Source of the DNA: Firm-04 sp045617625
GTDB lineage: Bacteria > Bacillota > Clostridia > Oscillospirales > Ruminococcaceae
Assembly: GCA_045617625.1 (NCBI GenBank)
Contig: JAZLJA010000012.1
Location: 62,001 to 126,000 of the forward strand
Length of the DNA: 64,000 bases
Reading direction: 5' to 3'
Part shown: positions 25,354 through 32,647 of the stretch, piece by piece
How positions within the stretch are numbered: position 1 is the stretch's first letter
Layout of the letters: each line of letters starts with the position of its first letter
Notes under the pieces: model-generated
Seen by the model: the letters and a program-made list of their open reading frames with translations, nothing else
Told to the model about the DNA's origin: nothing
Databases searched by the model: none
Translations under genes and position numbers: made by a program

Positions 25354-26247
25354 TTACTCCTTGACGCCACCTGCGGCAACGCCGCCGATGATAAACTTGG
25401 ACAGAACGATGTAAACCACAACGATCGGGACGATGGACAATGCGATGGCGGTGTAGTTCGCACCATAGTCAGCGTTTCTGTCGATTGCAAGAACGTGCTG
25501 AACCATCATCGGCATGGTCATCTGGCTCGGTTCGGAAGAAACCAACACGAGCGACTGGTTGTAGTAATCGTTCCACTTGTTGATGAATGCGAAGATTGCC
25601 TGAACGGCAAATGCAGGCTTCATCATAGGAATCGAAATGGTCAGGAATGTACGGAACTCATTGGAGCCGTCAATACGTGCAGCTTCGATGATATCCAGCG
25701 GGAAGGAAGACAGCATATATTGGCGCATGAAGAATACAATCGCCGGCGCTGCGATGGACGGGACAATCAACGGAATGTAATTGTCGAGCAAATTCATCGA
25801 AACGAGCATTTTCATGAAACCAACGGCCGTGACCTGCGAAGGAACCATCATGACTGCGAGAATGAATGTGAACATCGGTCCCTTGAGCTTGAAATCATAC
25901 ACAACAAGACCATATGCAGTCAAGCCCGAGAAGAAAACGGTCAGTGCACAGCAGGAACCTGCAATAATCAAGCTGTTGCGCATACCAACGATGGGGTGGA
26001 AAAACATATAAAGATCGTTGGTGCGGAGCGTTTTCAGGTTCTTGAAGAAATAGTTGCTGGGGATGAGCGTCAGGTTGCCAATGATATCATTATGCTGACG
26101 GGTTGCGTTGACGATCAGGATCCAGATCGGAAGCAGACAGATCAACGTCAGAAGAATGAGAGCAATGTAGATGAGCGTGGACTTCATCAGAACCTTTGTC
26201 TGGAAGCTTGAAGTATTGTCACCTGCATAGGTTACTTTCTTACTCAT
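25354..26247 (-). CDS. carbohydrate ABC transporter permease (MalG type)
   Basis: This 297-residue permease has six membrane segments and the ATPase-contact loop EAARIDGSNEFRTFLTISIPMMKPA (about residues 190-215), the EAA motif of CUT1 sugar importers. It pairs with the MalF-type permease upstream, with which it overlaps by 4 bases. It should form the channel for an oligosaccharide delivered by the lipoprotein at 27455-28882. No ATPase gene is present; such systems commonly share an MsmK/MsiK-like ATPase encoded elsewhere. The sugar is unknown. Confidence 0.92.
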   Translation of the reverse strand: MSKKVTYAGDNTSSFQTKVLMKSTLIYIALILLTLICLLPIWILIVNATRQHNDIIGNLTLIPSNYFFKNLKTLRTNDLYMFFHPIVGMRNSLIIAGSCCALTVFFSGLTAYGLVVYDFKLKGPMFTFILAVMMVPSQVTAVGFMKMLVSMNLLDNYIPLIVPSIAAPAIVFFMRQYMLSSFPLDIIEAARIDGSNEFRTFLTISIPMMKPAFAVQAIFAFINKWNDYYNQSLVLVSSEPSQMTMPMMVQHVLAIDRNADYGANYTAIALSIVPIVVVYIVLSKFIIGGVAAGGVKE

Positions 26248-27293
26248 AAGCCAAGCCCACCTCCTCTTGCAGCCTTACGTTTCGCATCTCTTGCAGCAGC
26301 CTTGCGCTTCTTCTTGATCTCGATGGCATCCTTGTCACGCTGTACATAGAATACCAACGCACCGAGGATACTCGTGATGACAAAGAGGATGACCGACGCC
26401 GCAGCAGAATAGCCGTAACTGGGAGACATATAGTCCTTGTGGAATTTTTCAAAGATAAAGACAGCGACTGTCTTGATATACTGGTTGATGGTGGAGCCTG
26501 TATGGAGCATATAAGGGATATCGAACATCTGCAAACCACCGATCATGGAGGTGAGCAGTGTGTAAACCATAATGGATTTCAACAGCGGGAACGTCACCTT
26601 CCAGAAAGTCTGGCGGGAGTTTGCGCCGTCGATTTCAGCAGCTTCAAACAGGGATTCGTTGATGCCCTGAATACCGGACATCAGCATGATCATGGTGTTG
26701 CCGAACCACATCCACACCTGAATGAACATGACAAGGATACGAGACGGCCATTTCAGCGATACGAACTTGAACGCCTCGTCGATCAAGCCATTATTGATAA
26801 GAAATGTGTTTGCAACGGAATACTGAGAATCGCCGAACAGGGACATGAACAAACCTGCAACAGATGCAGCCGTGATGATGTTCGGCAGATACATCACGAT
26901 TTTGAAGAAGCCCTTGCCGGGCATTTTGACACGGAGGTCAGTGAACCAAACGGCAAGCAGCAGGGAAAGACAGATCTGCGGAATAAAGTTGCCGATCCAC
27001 ACGATGAATGTGTTGCCAAAACTTCTGACAAAATCATTGTGGATACCTTTTGAGGCAAAATCAGTGCCGCCAAACAAAATGGTCTTAAAGTTCTGTAAGC
27101 CCATGAAGTCTTCAATGGTGGTGGGGGTTTTGACTTTCATAGGAGAACCGTTGCCGTAAAATGCAAGGATGAATGTCTGGATCAAAGGCCAGAGCATGAA
27201 GATGAAATATACGATAAAGAACGGCGCAGTAAAAATATAGCCGTACTTCGCATAACTGACAGATTTAATCCGTCTTTGTGCAGACGTAGCCAT
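26244..27293 (-). CDS. carbohydrate ABC transporter permease (MalF type)
   Basis: This 349-residue protein has about six to seven membrane segments. The EAA loop EAAEIDGANSRQTFWKVTFP (about residues 215-235) is the ATPase docking site. A long first periplasmic-side loop and a very basic C-terminal tail (KKKRKAAARDAKRKAARGG) are notable; the tail is unusual and probably cytosolic. It is cotranscribed with the MalG-type gene through an ATGA overlap and follows the binding-protein gene after a palindromic intercistronic hairpin that likely lowers its expression relative to the binding protein. Confidence 0.92.
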   Translation of the reverse strand: MATSAQRRIKSVSYAKYGYIFTAPFFIVYFIFMLWPLIQTFILAFYGNGSPMKVKTPTTIEDFMGLQNFKTILFGGTDFASKGIHNDFVRSFGNTFIVWIGNFIPQICLSLLLAVWFTDLRVKMPGKGFFKIVMYLPNIITAASVAGLFMSLFGDSQYSVANTFLINNGLIDEAFKFVSLKWPSRILVMFIQVWMWFGNTMIMLMSGIQGINESLFEAAEIDGANSRQTFWKVTFPLLKSIMVYTLLTSMIGGLQMFDIPYMLHTGSTINQYIKTVAVFIFEKFHKDYMSPSYGYSAAASVILFVITSILGALVFYVQRDKDAIEIKKKRKAAARDAKRKAARGGGLGL

Positions 27294-27347
27294 TCAGCAC
27301 ACCCTTTCAACATAAGATTAAAAGAAACGGACATAAATAAAATATAC

Positions 27348-27374
27348 GCCTATAGGGCATAAAGCCCTATAGGC
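27348..27374 (-). repeat. intercistronic stem-loop between binding-protein and permease genes
   Basis: A perfect 11-bp inverted repeat, GCCTATAGGGC and GCCCTATAGGC, with a 5-base loop lies 80 bases after the binding-protein stop. On the minus strand it is followed by a T/A-rich tract. It is typical of partial terminators or mRNA-stabilising hairpins that keep binding-protein levels high. Confidence 0.75.
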
Positions 27375-27454
27375 ACATATTTATTTGCTTTTCAGGCATT
27401 TATTCAGTTCAGTTTGTTTCTCACAATGTCTGAAGTCCGCAAGGAGAATCGGAA

Positions 27455-28882
27455 TTACTCAACGGTAACGCCGGGCAGATCAGCAGCAGCCTTCTCCTTG
27501 AATGCGTTGATAGCATCATCAGCAGTAGCATAGTCGCCGTTCACGTATGCGTTAACAGCATCGTTGAAGTCGCCCTTGCAGATGGAATCGTAAGCAGTGA
27601 TCTTGCCGTCCATGTCGATCTTGGAAGCAGCTTCGTACAGAACTGCGAACTGATCCTCGCCGCCGAGCAGAGCGTTCTGGTTCTTCTTCTCGTCAACGAT
27701 CTTCTTCATGACGGTCGGGTTGTTCACGAATTCAGACTTGAACAGAGCGTAGTTCTCCATGGAAGCCTCATCAACAGTGAAGTACTTGATGAAGTCGTGA
27801 GCCAGGGTCTTGTTGTCGCACTTCGGAGAAACTGCGAGCCAAGAACCGCCCCAAGCCCATGCAGAAGGACCTGCGCAGATGTTGTACTTGCCGTAGATTT
27901 CAGGATTATTGGGCTCGTCGGTATCCTTGCCGTCGTCATCCTTCACCATGCCGCCTTCAGCGTTGCTCAGCATAGAGCCGGTACCGAGGCACCAAGTGGT
28001 GAAGAAGTAACCCATGGTGCGACCATCCTGGCCGATTGCGTACCAGCCGTCATCCCACTGGGATTCCTTGGTCACATAGCCCTTGTCATAGTATCTCTTT
28101 GCGAGTTCAGCATAGTTCTTGCAGTAGTCATCAACGACCAGCTTGCCGTCCTGCACCCATGCATTGGAACGGTTGTACTGATAGACCTGCCACAGACCAC
28201 CCAGGGTGTCGACCATAGCGACGTTCTTAGCAGCAGCGGTTTCAGCGGTCTTCTCGAAGGTATCCCAGTCCTTGACCAGAGCCTGCATCTCATCGCGGGT
28301 CTTTGCGCCCAGGATGGACTCAGCGAGGTCAGTTCTGTAAACGTAAGCACCGGGAGTTGCCTGCCAAGAAGCAGCCTTCAGCTTGCCGGCATCGTTGGTA
28401 CCGATAGCAACGGTGTAATCATAGCAGCCAGCGAAATCGGAATCAGAGAAACCGAGCTCGGAGAGGTCTGCGCAGTATTCATCGTTGTTGATATAGTCAA
28501 GGATCCAGTCAGCTTCCAGAACGAACAGGTCAACGTCCTTGCCGCCTGCGAAGTACTGGGTGTACTGCTCTCTTGCTTCCTGACCGTTGGAACCGACGTT
28601 GACATACTCAACCTTGTCATTGCCGAAGTTCTCGATCATCTTGGTGACGTCATCAGGAGTCCAGCAGAGAAGGGACAGCTTGTCGCCGTCATCGGTCATG
28701 CCGACAACGTCGTCAGCAGGAGTGGTCTCGTCAGGGGTGCTGCTGTCTGTGTTAGAATCAGCAGTGGAGCTGGAATCGGGGGTGGAACCGGGGTTGGAAG
28801 AACTGTCATCGCAACCAACAAAACCGGTAGAAGCGATTGCAAGCATTGCAACCAGAGCAAGGGACTTCTTAAGCTTGTTCAT
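27455..28882 (-). CDS. extracellular sugar-binding lipoprotein of a CUT1 ABC transporter
   Basis: The 475-residue precursor starts MNKLKKSLALVAMLAIAS, with lipobox FVGC at about residues 21-24. A Ser/Thr/Asp-rich linker (about 26-70) follows, and then a binding-protein fold with many Trp and Tyr residues in its likely ligand cleft (QVYQYNRSNAWVQDG, WAWGGSWLA). AAGGAGGAAA lies 6 bases before the ATG at 28882; an upstream in-frame extension has no signal peptide logic. The protein should capture an oligosaccharide for the two permeases. The transcript has a structured leader of about 200 bases. Confidence 0.92.
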   Translation of the reverse strand: MNKLKKSLALVAMLAIASTGFVGCDDSSSNPGSTPDSSSTADSNTDSSTPDETTPADDVVGMTDDGDKLSLLCWTPDDVTKMIENFGNDKVEYVNVGSNGQEAREQYTQYFAGGKDVDLFVLEADWILDYINNDEYCADLSELGFSDSDFAGCYDYTVAIGTNDAGKLKAASWQATPGAYVYRTDLAESILGAKTRDEMQALVKDWDTFEKTAETAAAKNVAMVDTLGGLWQVYQYNRSNAWVQDGKLVVDDYCKNYAELAKRYYDKGYVTKESQWDDGWYAIGQDGRTMGYFFTTWCLGTGSMLSNAEGGMVKDDDGKDTDEPNNPEIYGKYNICAGPSAWAWGGSWLAVSPKCDNKTLAHDFIKYFTVDEASMENYALFKSEFVNNPTVMKKIVDEKKNQNALLGGEDQFAVLYEAASKIDMDGKITAYDSICKGDFNDAVNAYVNGDYATADDAINAFKEKAAADLPGVTVE

Positions 28883-28903
28883 AGTAGTTTCCTCCTTAAT
28901 TTT

Positions 28904-28980
28904 GCTGCGAAAAAATTGCTGCGTTTCGCAGCTGTTTATTGCCGTTTTTCGGCTTTTCATGTTGCTGCAAAATTGCAGCA
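28904..28980 (-). promoter_or_regulatory. hairpin-rich leader of the sugar-binding protein mRNA
   Basis: Three inverted repeats stand in a row: GCTGCGAAA/TTTCGCAGC (28904-28932), GCCG/CGGC around TTTTT (28941-28953), and the 18-bp palindrome TGCTGCAAAATTGCAGCA (28963-28980). They lie between the promoter and the ribosome site. They could be mRNA-stabilising structures, or the palindrome could be a repressor site. Confidence 0.5.
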
Positions 28981-29088
28981 TCCCGAGCAGCTTTTGCCGT
29001 TCGGGCGGTCAACAGAAAGCATCAGAATCGGTGATACGGTGTCAGGCTTCCGCGTTCACAGACGCACCTGCCTCTGTTTTCTAGTACA

Positions 29089-29117
29089 AATATACACGAA
29101 ACTTCAACAAAAGTCAA
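29089..29117 (-). promoter_or_regulatory. promoter of the sugar ABC operon
   Basis: TTGACT (29117-29112) and TATATT (29094-29089) are spaced by 17 bases on the minus strand. Transcription would start about 200 bases upstream of the binding-protein ATG. The interval to 29359 is AT-rich with no other feature I can support. Confidence 0.65.
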
Positions 29118-29359
29118 TCGCAGAAACCGTTTCGTCATTTCATTTCGGCATTTTCACCACTATTTATATCCATTTATGGTGTGTTATGTTTTATATGCCT
29201 ATTTCAGGCACGCAAATTTTGATTTTTCTGCCCTAATTATTACAAAACGGTTACAAGGAAATCATGAAAATTGCCGTTATTTACGCTGTTTTTGAAATTT
29301 CTTGGGCATAGTGCTGTCCAAAAATTGCGCCTTATTAGAGATAAGTTCTCAAATTTTGC

Positions 29360-29388
29360 TTGCATTTTCCGCCGAAATACGGTATGAT
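29360..29388 (+). promoter_or_regulatory. promoter of the 29423 gene
   Basis: TTGCAT (29360-29365) and TATGAT (29383-29388) are separated by 17 bases on the plus strand, about 35 bases before the ATG at 29423. Confidence 0.65.
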
Positions 29389-29422
29389 ACTATATGAGAA
29401 CAAAAAACATGGAGGGTTACAT

Positions 29423-29746
29423 ATGGCACATTATCCATTTTCCGAGCGTCCTGATATGCTCGTGTTCACCTGCGCACATTTTCTGGAGGGCAAGGCGGAC
29501 ATCACGAAGGTCTGCCACCACTGGAATGATAATATGTGGGAATTTGTGTGTGACGGGGAGCATACGGATGAGGATGCGGTCGTGATGAGCGTCGGGGAGC
29601 TGTGCGAGCTTGATTCTACGCTCGGGCTGTTGTGTGATTTGCCCGTCGGGGCGTGTGCGGTGCGGAAAAGCAAGGCATTCGCATGGGAATACGGGCGAAT
29701 TGACGGCGAAGATTTTTACGATGCAGCGGCATCGCGCATGAACTGA
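29423..29746 (+). CDS. DUF2185/Imm33-like small protein
   Basis: The product is an acidic 107-residue soluble protein. A strand reading LVFTCAHFLEGKADITKVCH is followed by WEFVCDGEHTDEDAVVMSVGEL and then DSTLGLLCDLPVGACAVRKS. The sequence of D-x-x-V...L..lD..lg.L.dlPvG..A.R....W resembles the DUF2185 family, some of whose members act as immunity proteins against polymorphic toxins. That likeness is by eye only. GGAGGG lies 6 bases before the ATG at 29423, and a promoter is in place. It is oriented opposite to the sugar ABC genes and sits inside the segment that separates the two dpaA pieces. Confidence 0.6.
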   Translation: MAHYPFSERPDMLVFTCAHFLEGKADITKVCHHWNDNMWEFVCDGEHTDEDAVVMSVGELCELDSTLGLLCDLPVGACAVRKSKAFAWEYGRIDGEDFYDAAASRMN

Positions 29747-29814
29747 GCCGCCTGCGGCGCATTTGAAATGGGGAAACCCTACCAAGGGGTTCCCCCCATT
29801 CTTTATCGACAAAC
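29747..29814 (+). repeat. dispersed intergenic repeat, copy 1
   Basis: The block reads CCTGCGGCGCATTTGAAATG, then GGG...CCAAGGGGTTCCCCCCATTC, then TTATCGACAAAC. It is shared in order with 43709-43787, and in part with 37203-37283. It begins directly after a stop codon and ends at a terminator hairpin. Confidence 0.6.
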
Positions 29815-29817
29815 AAG

Positions 29818-29852
29818 AAGCGGATAACCTTTTTGAAGGTCATCCGCTTTTT
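29818..29852 (+). terminator. bidirectional intrinsic terminator
   Basis: AAGCGGAT-A-ACCTT pairs with AAGGT-C-ATCCGCTT, followed by TTTTTG. It should end the 29423 gene transcript. On the other strand it would stop read-through from the dpaA remnant and the AraC gene. Confidence 0.8.
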
Positions 29853-29879
29853 GTATTCGGTTTTCCTCTGAAACTTTCG

Positions 29880-29889
29880 TGTCTCCGAC
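29880..29889 (-). repeat. inverted repeat arm at the right dpaA junction
   Basis: TGTCTCCGAC on the plus strand is the exact reverse complement of 24539-24548. It lies 6 bases inside the boundary of the central dpaA fragment at 29896. Confidence 0.6.
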
Positions 29890-29895
29890 ATCATC

Positions 29896-30095
29896 GCCCC
29901 CCGGCTTCGAGGACAAATCAATCACCAGTGCGCTGCGGTCAGCCTTTGCAAGCCGTCCCGCATCCAGCACCATCGCCGGTATCGTGTTGATAATCAGCGC
30001 AAATTCACGCAAATACGTATCTATCGCATCCATCGGGATTCCGCGGCATCCGCAGCATTCGCTCCGCCGAATGCCGCAAGGGGAAACCGTTCCCG
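29896..30095 (-). pseudogene. dpaA: central remnant of dipicolinate synthase subunit A (dpaA/spoVFA)
   Basis: The minus-strand frame reads ALIINTIPAMVLDAGRLA and then ADRSALVIDLSSKPGG. These match the DpaA blocks NTIPAxVLD and IDLASKPGG, which directly precede VDFEAA in intact proteins. Weaker similarity (RRSECCGCRGIPMDAIDTY) reaches back to the AraC stop at 30096. The frame then runs into non-DpaA sequence after SKPGG. The N-terminal Rossmann portion (about 150-180 residues) is missing. The rest of the C-terminus is 5.36 kb to the left. It is not a functional gene. Confidence 0.8.
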
Positions 30096-30959
30096 TCAGT
30101 CTCTCCATCTGCGCCGAAACGCCAGACAAGTCACATTCTCCGCCTTCTTGAACTGCTTTGAAAAATAACTCTGATCGTTAAATCCGCACAGCTCCGATAT
30201 TTCCTCCACCGATTTATCCGTGAACCGCAGCAGACGTTTGGCATAGTTCACGCGCAGGCTGATGATGTGCTGGAAGATCGTTTCGCCGTATGCGCGTTTG
30301 AATTCACGGGTGAGGTAATATTTGCTGATGTAAAACCGATGCGAAAGCTCGTCCAGCGAGATATCCGTGGTGAAATTCGCGTCTATGTAGGCAAGCACGG
30401 TTTTCAGCTTTGCCTGAAGTGCGGTGTCACCGTCCTCGCTGATGCTGTTGACCGTCAGCAGCATAGTGAGCAGGTTTGCAAGCAATCCGGACGTCAAAAC
30501 CTCTGTATCTGCGTAAGATTCCGCATTCAGCCGCATAATTTCCTGCACAGCCGACACAAGCTTTGAGGTGGTGACAGGATGAAATACCGGCGGAAGCTGC
30601 GCAGTGAACAATTTGTAGTATTCCTCTGTGGTGCAGCCGTTGAAATGAACCCATGTCAGTTCCCACGGCTCTGCGTTGTCGCTCTGATAGGAATGGGAAA
30701 TGCGGCAGTCGATGAAAAAGCAGTCACCAGCCTCCAAACGATAATTCTGCCCGTTATAATTCAGTGTACCCTTGCCGTCCAGAACGATCGCAAGCAAACA
30801 CGACTGTAAATTCTGGCGGCTTGTGTGATGACCCTTGCCCGCTTTCAGATGTCCGCACTCCTGCAAATAAAAGAACGTGCGGCGTGCGATGGCACTGGGG
30901 GTTTTCATGATTCGCGTATCCAGTGGATTCGGAATAGACTCTGTCGCTGTCTGGGGCAT
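30096..30959 (-). CDS. AraC family transcriptional regulator with cupin-like sensor domain
   Basis: This 287-residue protein has an N-terminal cupin-type ligand domain (about residues 40-130, LNYNGQNYRLEAGDCFFIDCRISHSY) and a C-terminal double helix-turn-helix. The first helix-turn-helix is ISLDELSHRFYISKYYLTREFKR. The second is SVEEISELCGFNDQSYFSKQFKK, ending in AFRRRW where most relatives have TPxxYR. Such proteins activate sugar uptake or catabolic genes on binding a carbohydrate. The nearby sugar ABC operon on the same strand is the best candidate target. AGGAGG lies 6 bases before the ATG. The 3' end abuts the dpaA fragment. Confidence 0.9.
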   Translation of the reverse strand: MPQTATESIPNPLDTRIMKTPSAIARRTFFYLQECGHLKAGKGHHTSRQNLQSCLLAIVLDGKGTLNYNGQNYRLEAGDCFFIDCRISHSYQSDNAEPWELTWVHFNGCTTEEYYKLFTAQLPPVFHPVTTSKLVSAVQEIMRLNAESYADTEVLTSGLLANLLTMLLTVNSISEDGDTALQAKLKTVLAYIDANFTTDISLDELSHRFYISKYYLTREFKRAYGETIFQHIISLRVNYAKRLLRFTDKSVEEISELCGFNDQSYFSKQFKKAENVTCLAFRRRWRD

Positions 30960-31013
30960 AATGAACCTCCTCCTGACCGGGATTCTCCCGAAACGATACT
31001 TTCACATATTACT

Positions 31014-31042
31014 ATTATACCGCTTTTTTCGGCAGGAATCAA
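31014..31042 (-). promoter_or_regulatory. promoter of the AraC gene
   Basis: TTGATT (31042-31037) and TATAAT (31019-31014) have a 17-base spacer on the minus strand, about 50 bases before the ATG. Confidence 0.75.
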
Positions 31043-31143
31043 GCAAAACAAGAATTTTTTTGGTAGAATCTTGCATGACAATTTTGTGCAATATCACAAT
31101 ATCTTTTTATTTTCGGATGTGTGCCGCCCCGTTCTGCCCGCAA

Positions 31144-31188
31144 AAAATCTCTGACAGCGGATTCGTTTTCTGCCCTGTCAGAGATTTT
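31144..31188 (-). terminator. terminator of the two-component/HtrA operon
   Basis: A 14-bp perfect stem, AAAATCTCTGACAG paired with CTGTCAGAGATTTT, has a T6 exit on the minus strand. It follows the htrA stop by about 15 bases. Confidence 0.85.
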
Positions 31189-31201
31189 CTTGCTTTATGG
31201 A

Positions 31202-32575
31202 TCAATAGTCGCCCGATGTGTCAGCAAGCAGTGAAAAGTCGATCTCGTAATAGGTGACATTGCCCTCCGAATCGACATTTGCACATTTTGCGTGGATCTT
31301 TTCGCCCGCTGTCATTCCGTGGATCGCACTGCACACCGAATCGTAATCCCACACATCCTTGCCGTTGATCTTCACGATCCAGTCGCCCACCTTGAACGTG
31401 GTTTTCGCAAGGTCTGAGTCCTCATCGACGCTCATGACCAGCACGCCCTTGCCGCCAAATTCCTTTGGAATGACAACATCCTCCATCTGTGCCGCGACTT
31501 CTGCCTCATAGAACGAGATGCCGATGCGCACTCTGCCTGCGACATACCCTTTTTCCAGCAGTTCCTTGATGATCGGCAGTGCATCGTTGATGGAGATTGC
31601 AAACCCGACGCCCTCGACATTCACACCCGTCATGAAGTTGGAAACATACTTCGACGACGTGATGCCGATGACCTGCCCATAGCGATTGACCAGCGCACCG
31701 CCCGAATTGCCCGAACTGATCGGTGCATCGGTTTGCAGGCAGTCCATTTCGTAGCCGTTGTTGTTGCCCTGAATTTTACGGTGCAGCCCCGAAATGATGC
31801 CCGCCGAGATCGAACCTGTCAGCCCTGCGGGACTGCCCAGCGCACAGACTTCCTCGCCAAGCTGCACATCATCCGAATTGCCCAGAATCGCAGGCTGCAA
31901 GCCGCCGCTCGGAATTTTCATCACGGCAATATCGGTTTTGGAATCATATCCGCGCAGAACACCGTCCACGATTTTTCCGTCAGCAAGTGTCACGCGGTAT
32001 TCATCCGCTTCGGCGACCACATGGGCATTCGTCACGAGAAAGCCGTCCTCCGAAATCAGAATTCCCGAGCCGGAACTATACGTCACATGATCTTTATAGG
32101 TATAAATTTCTACAATACTCGGCATCACCGCCTCTGCGATGCCTGCTGTGGTCAGTCTGCCCGATGCATCCGTCATCGGCTCTGCGGCGGCAGGTTTCCG
32201 CTGCTGCACGATATTGACCTGCACCACATCGCCTGCGCGGTATCCGCCCGACGGAGTGCCTTGTTTGACATCCCAGACGATACAGTAGACGGAAAATCCA
32301 ACCACTGCAAGAAAAATCATGGCAAGCAGCAAAGTGCCCGCGATGTTGCGTTTCGGCTTTTTGGGCGGCAGCACTGCAAGCGGATATGCGTCGTCCTGCG
32401 GTTCGGATTGTTCGGGTTCCGTTTCGTCTGAAATCGGCTGCGGCGCGGCAGCATCAGCTGTTTCGGGATTCTGCGGTTCTTCTGCGGGAGGATCTGCGAT
32501 CGGATTTTCCGTCTGCATCTCCTGCAAATTCTCTGTATCCTGCGCACGCGCCTCTGTGGATTCATCTTCAAACAT
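31202..32575 (-). CDS. membrane-anchored HtrA/DegP-like serine protease with PDZ domain
   Basis: This 457-residue protein has an acidic, Pro-rich cytosolic N-terminus (1-75), one membrane helix (about 79-101), and an external trypsin-like domain. The catalytic triad is His185 in VTNAHVV, Asp215 in SKTDIAVMKI and Ser291 in SSGNSGGAL. A PDZ domain (about 345-440) with GVLVMSVDEDSDLAKT regulates activity. HtrA proteases degrade or refold damaged exported proteins. The gene follows the response regulator and kinase on the same strand and is probably part of, or controlled by, that envelope-stress system. A hairpin between kinase and protease may tune expression. Confidence 0.94.
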   Translation of the reverse strand: MFEDESTEARAQDTENLQEMQTENPIADPPAEEPQNPETADAAAPQPISDETEPEQSEPQDDAYPLAVLPPKKPKRNIAGTLLLAMIFLAVVGFSVYCIVWDVKQGTPSGGYRAGDVVQVNIVQQRKPAAAEPMTDASGRLTTAGIAEAVMPSIVEIYTYKDHVTYSSGSGILISEDGFLVTNAHVVAEADEYRVTLADGKIVDGVLRGYDSKTDIAVMKIPSGGLQPAILGNSDDVQLGEEVCALGSPAGLTGSISAGIISGLHRKIQGNNNGYEMDCLQTDAPISSGNSGGALVNRYGQVIGITSSKYVSNFMTGVNVEGVGFAISINDALPIIKELLEKGYVAGRVRIGISFYEAEVAAQMEDVVIPKEFGGKGVLVMSVDEDSDLAKTTFKVGDWIVKINGKDVWDYDSVCSAIHGMTAGEKIHAKCANVDSEGNVTYYEIDFSLLADTSGDY

Positions 32576-32616
32576 TGAGTATTCTTCTCCCTTCTTCGGG
32601 GTATCATTGCAAATAC

Positions 32617-32641
32617 GGGCGACTCTTTTGCAAAGCCGCCC
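32617..32641 (-). repeat. intercistronic hairpin between kinase and HtrA genes
   Basis: GGGCGACTCTTT and AAAGCCGCCC form an imperfect stem across the gap. There is only a weak T-tract, so it may be a processing or attenuating structure and not a full terminator. Confidence 0.35.
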
Positions 32642-32647
32642 CGCATT

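Noticed and set aside
27797..29236. 479-codon plus-strand frame across the sugar-binding protein gene
   Set aside because: It reads through the signal peptide and leader of a clear lipoprotein gene and has no family features.
24379..30095. Developmentally excised intervening element restoring dpaA, like skin in sigK
   Set aside because: The N-terminal half of dpaA is missing, the flanking repeats are inverted and not direct, and no recombinase is encoded.
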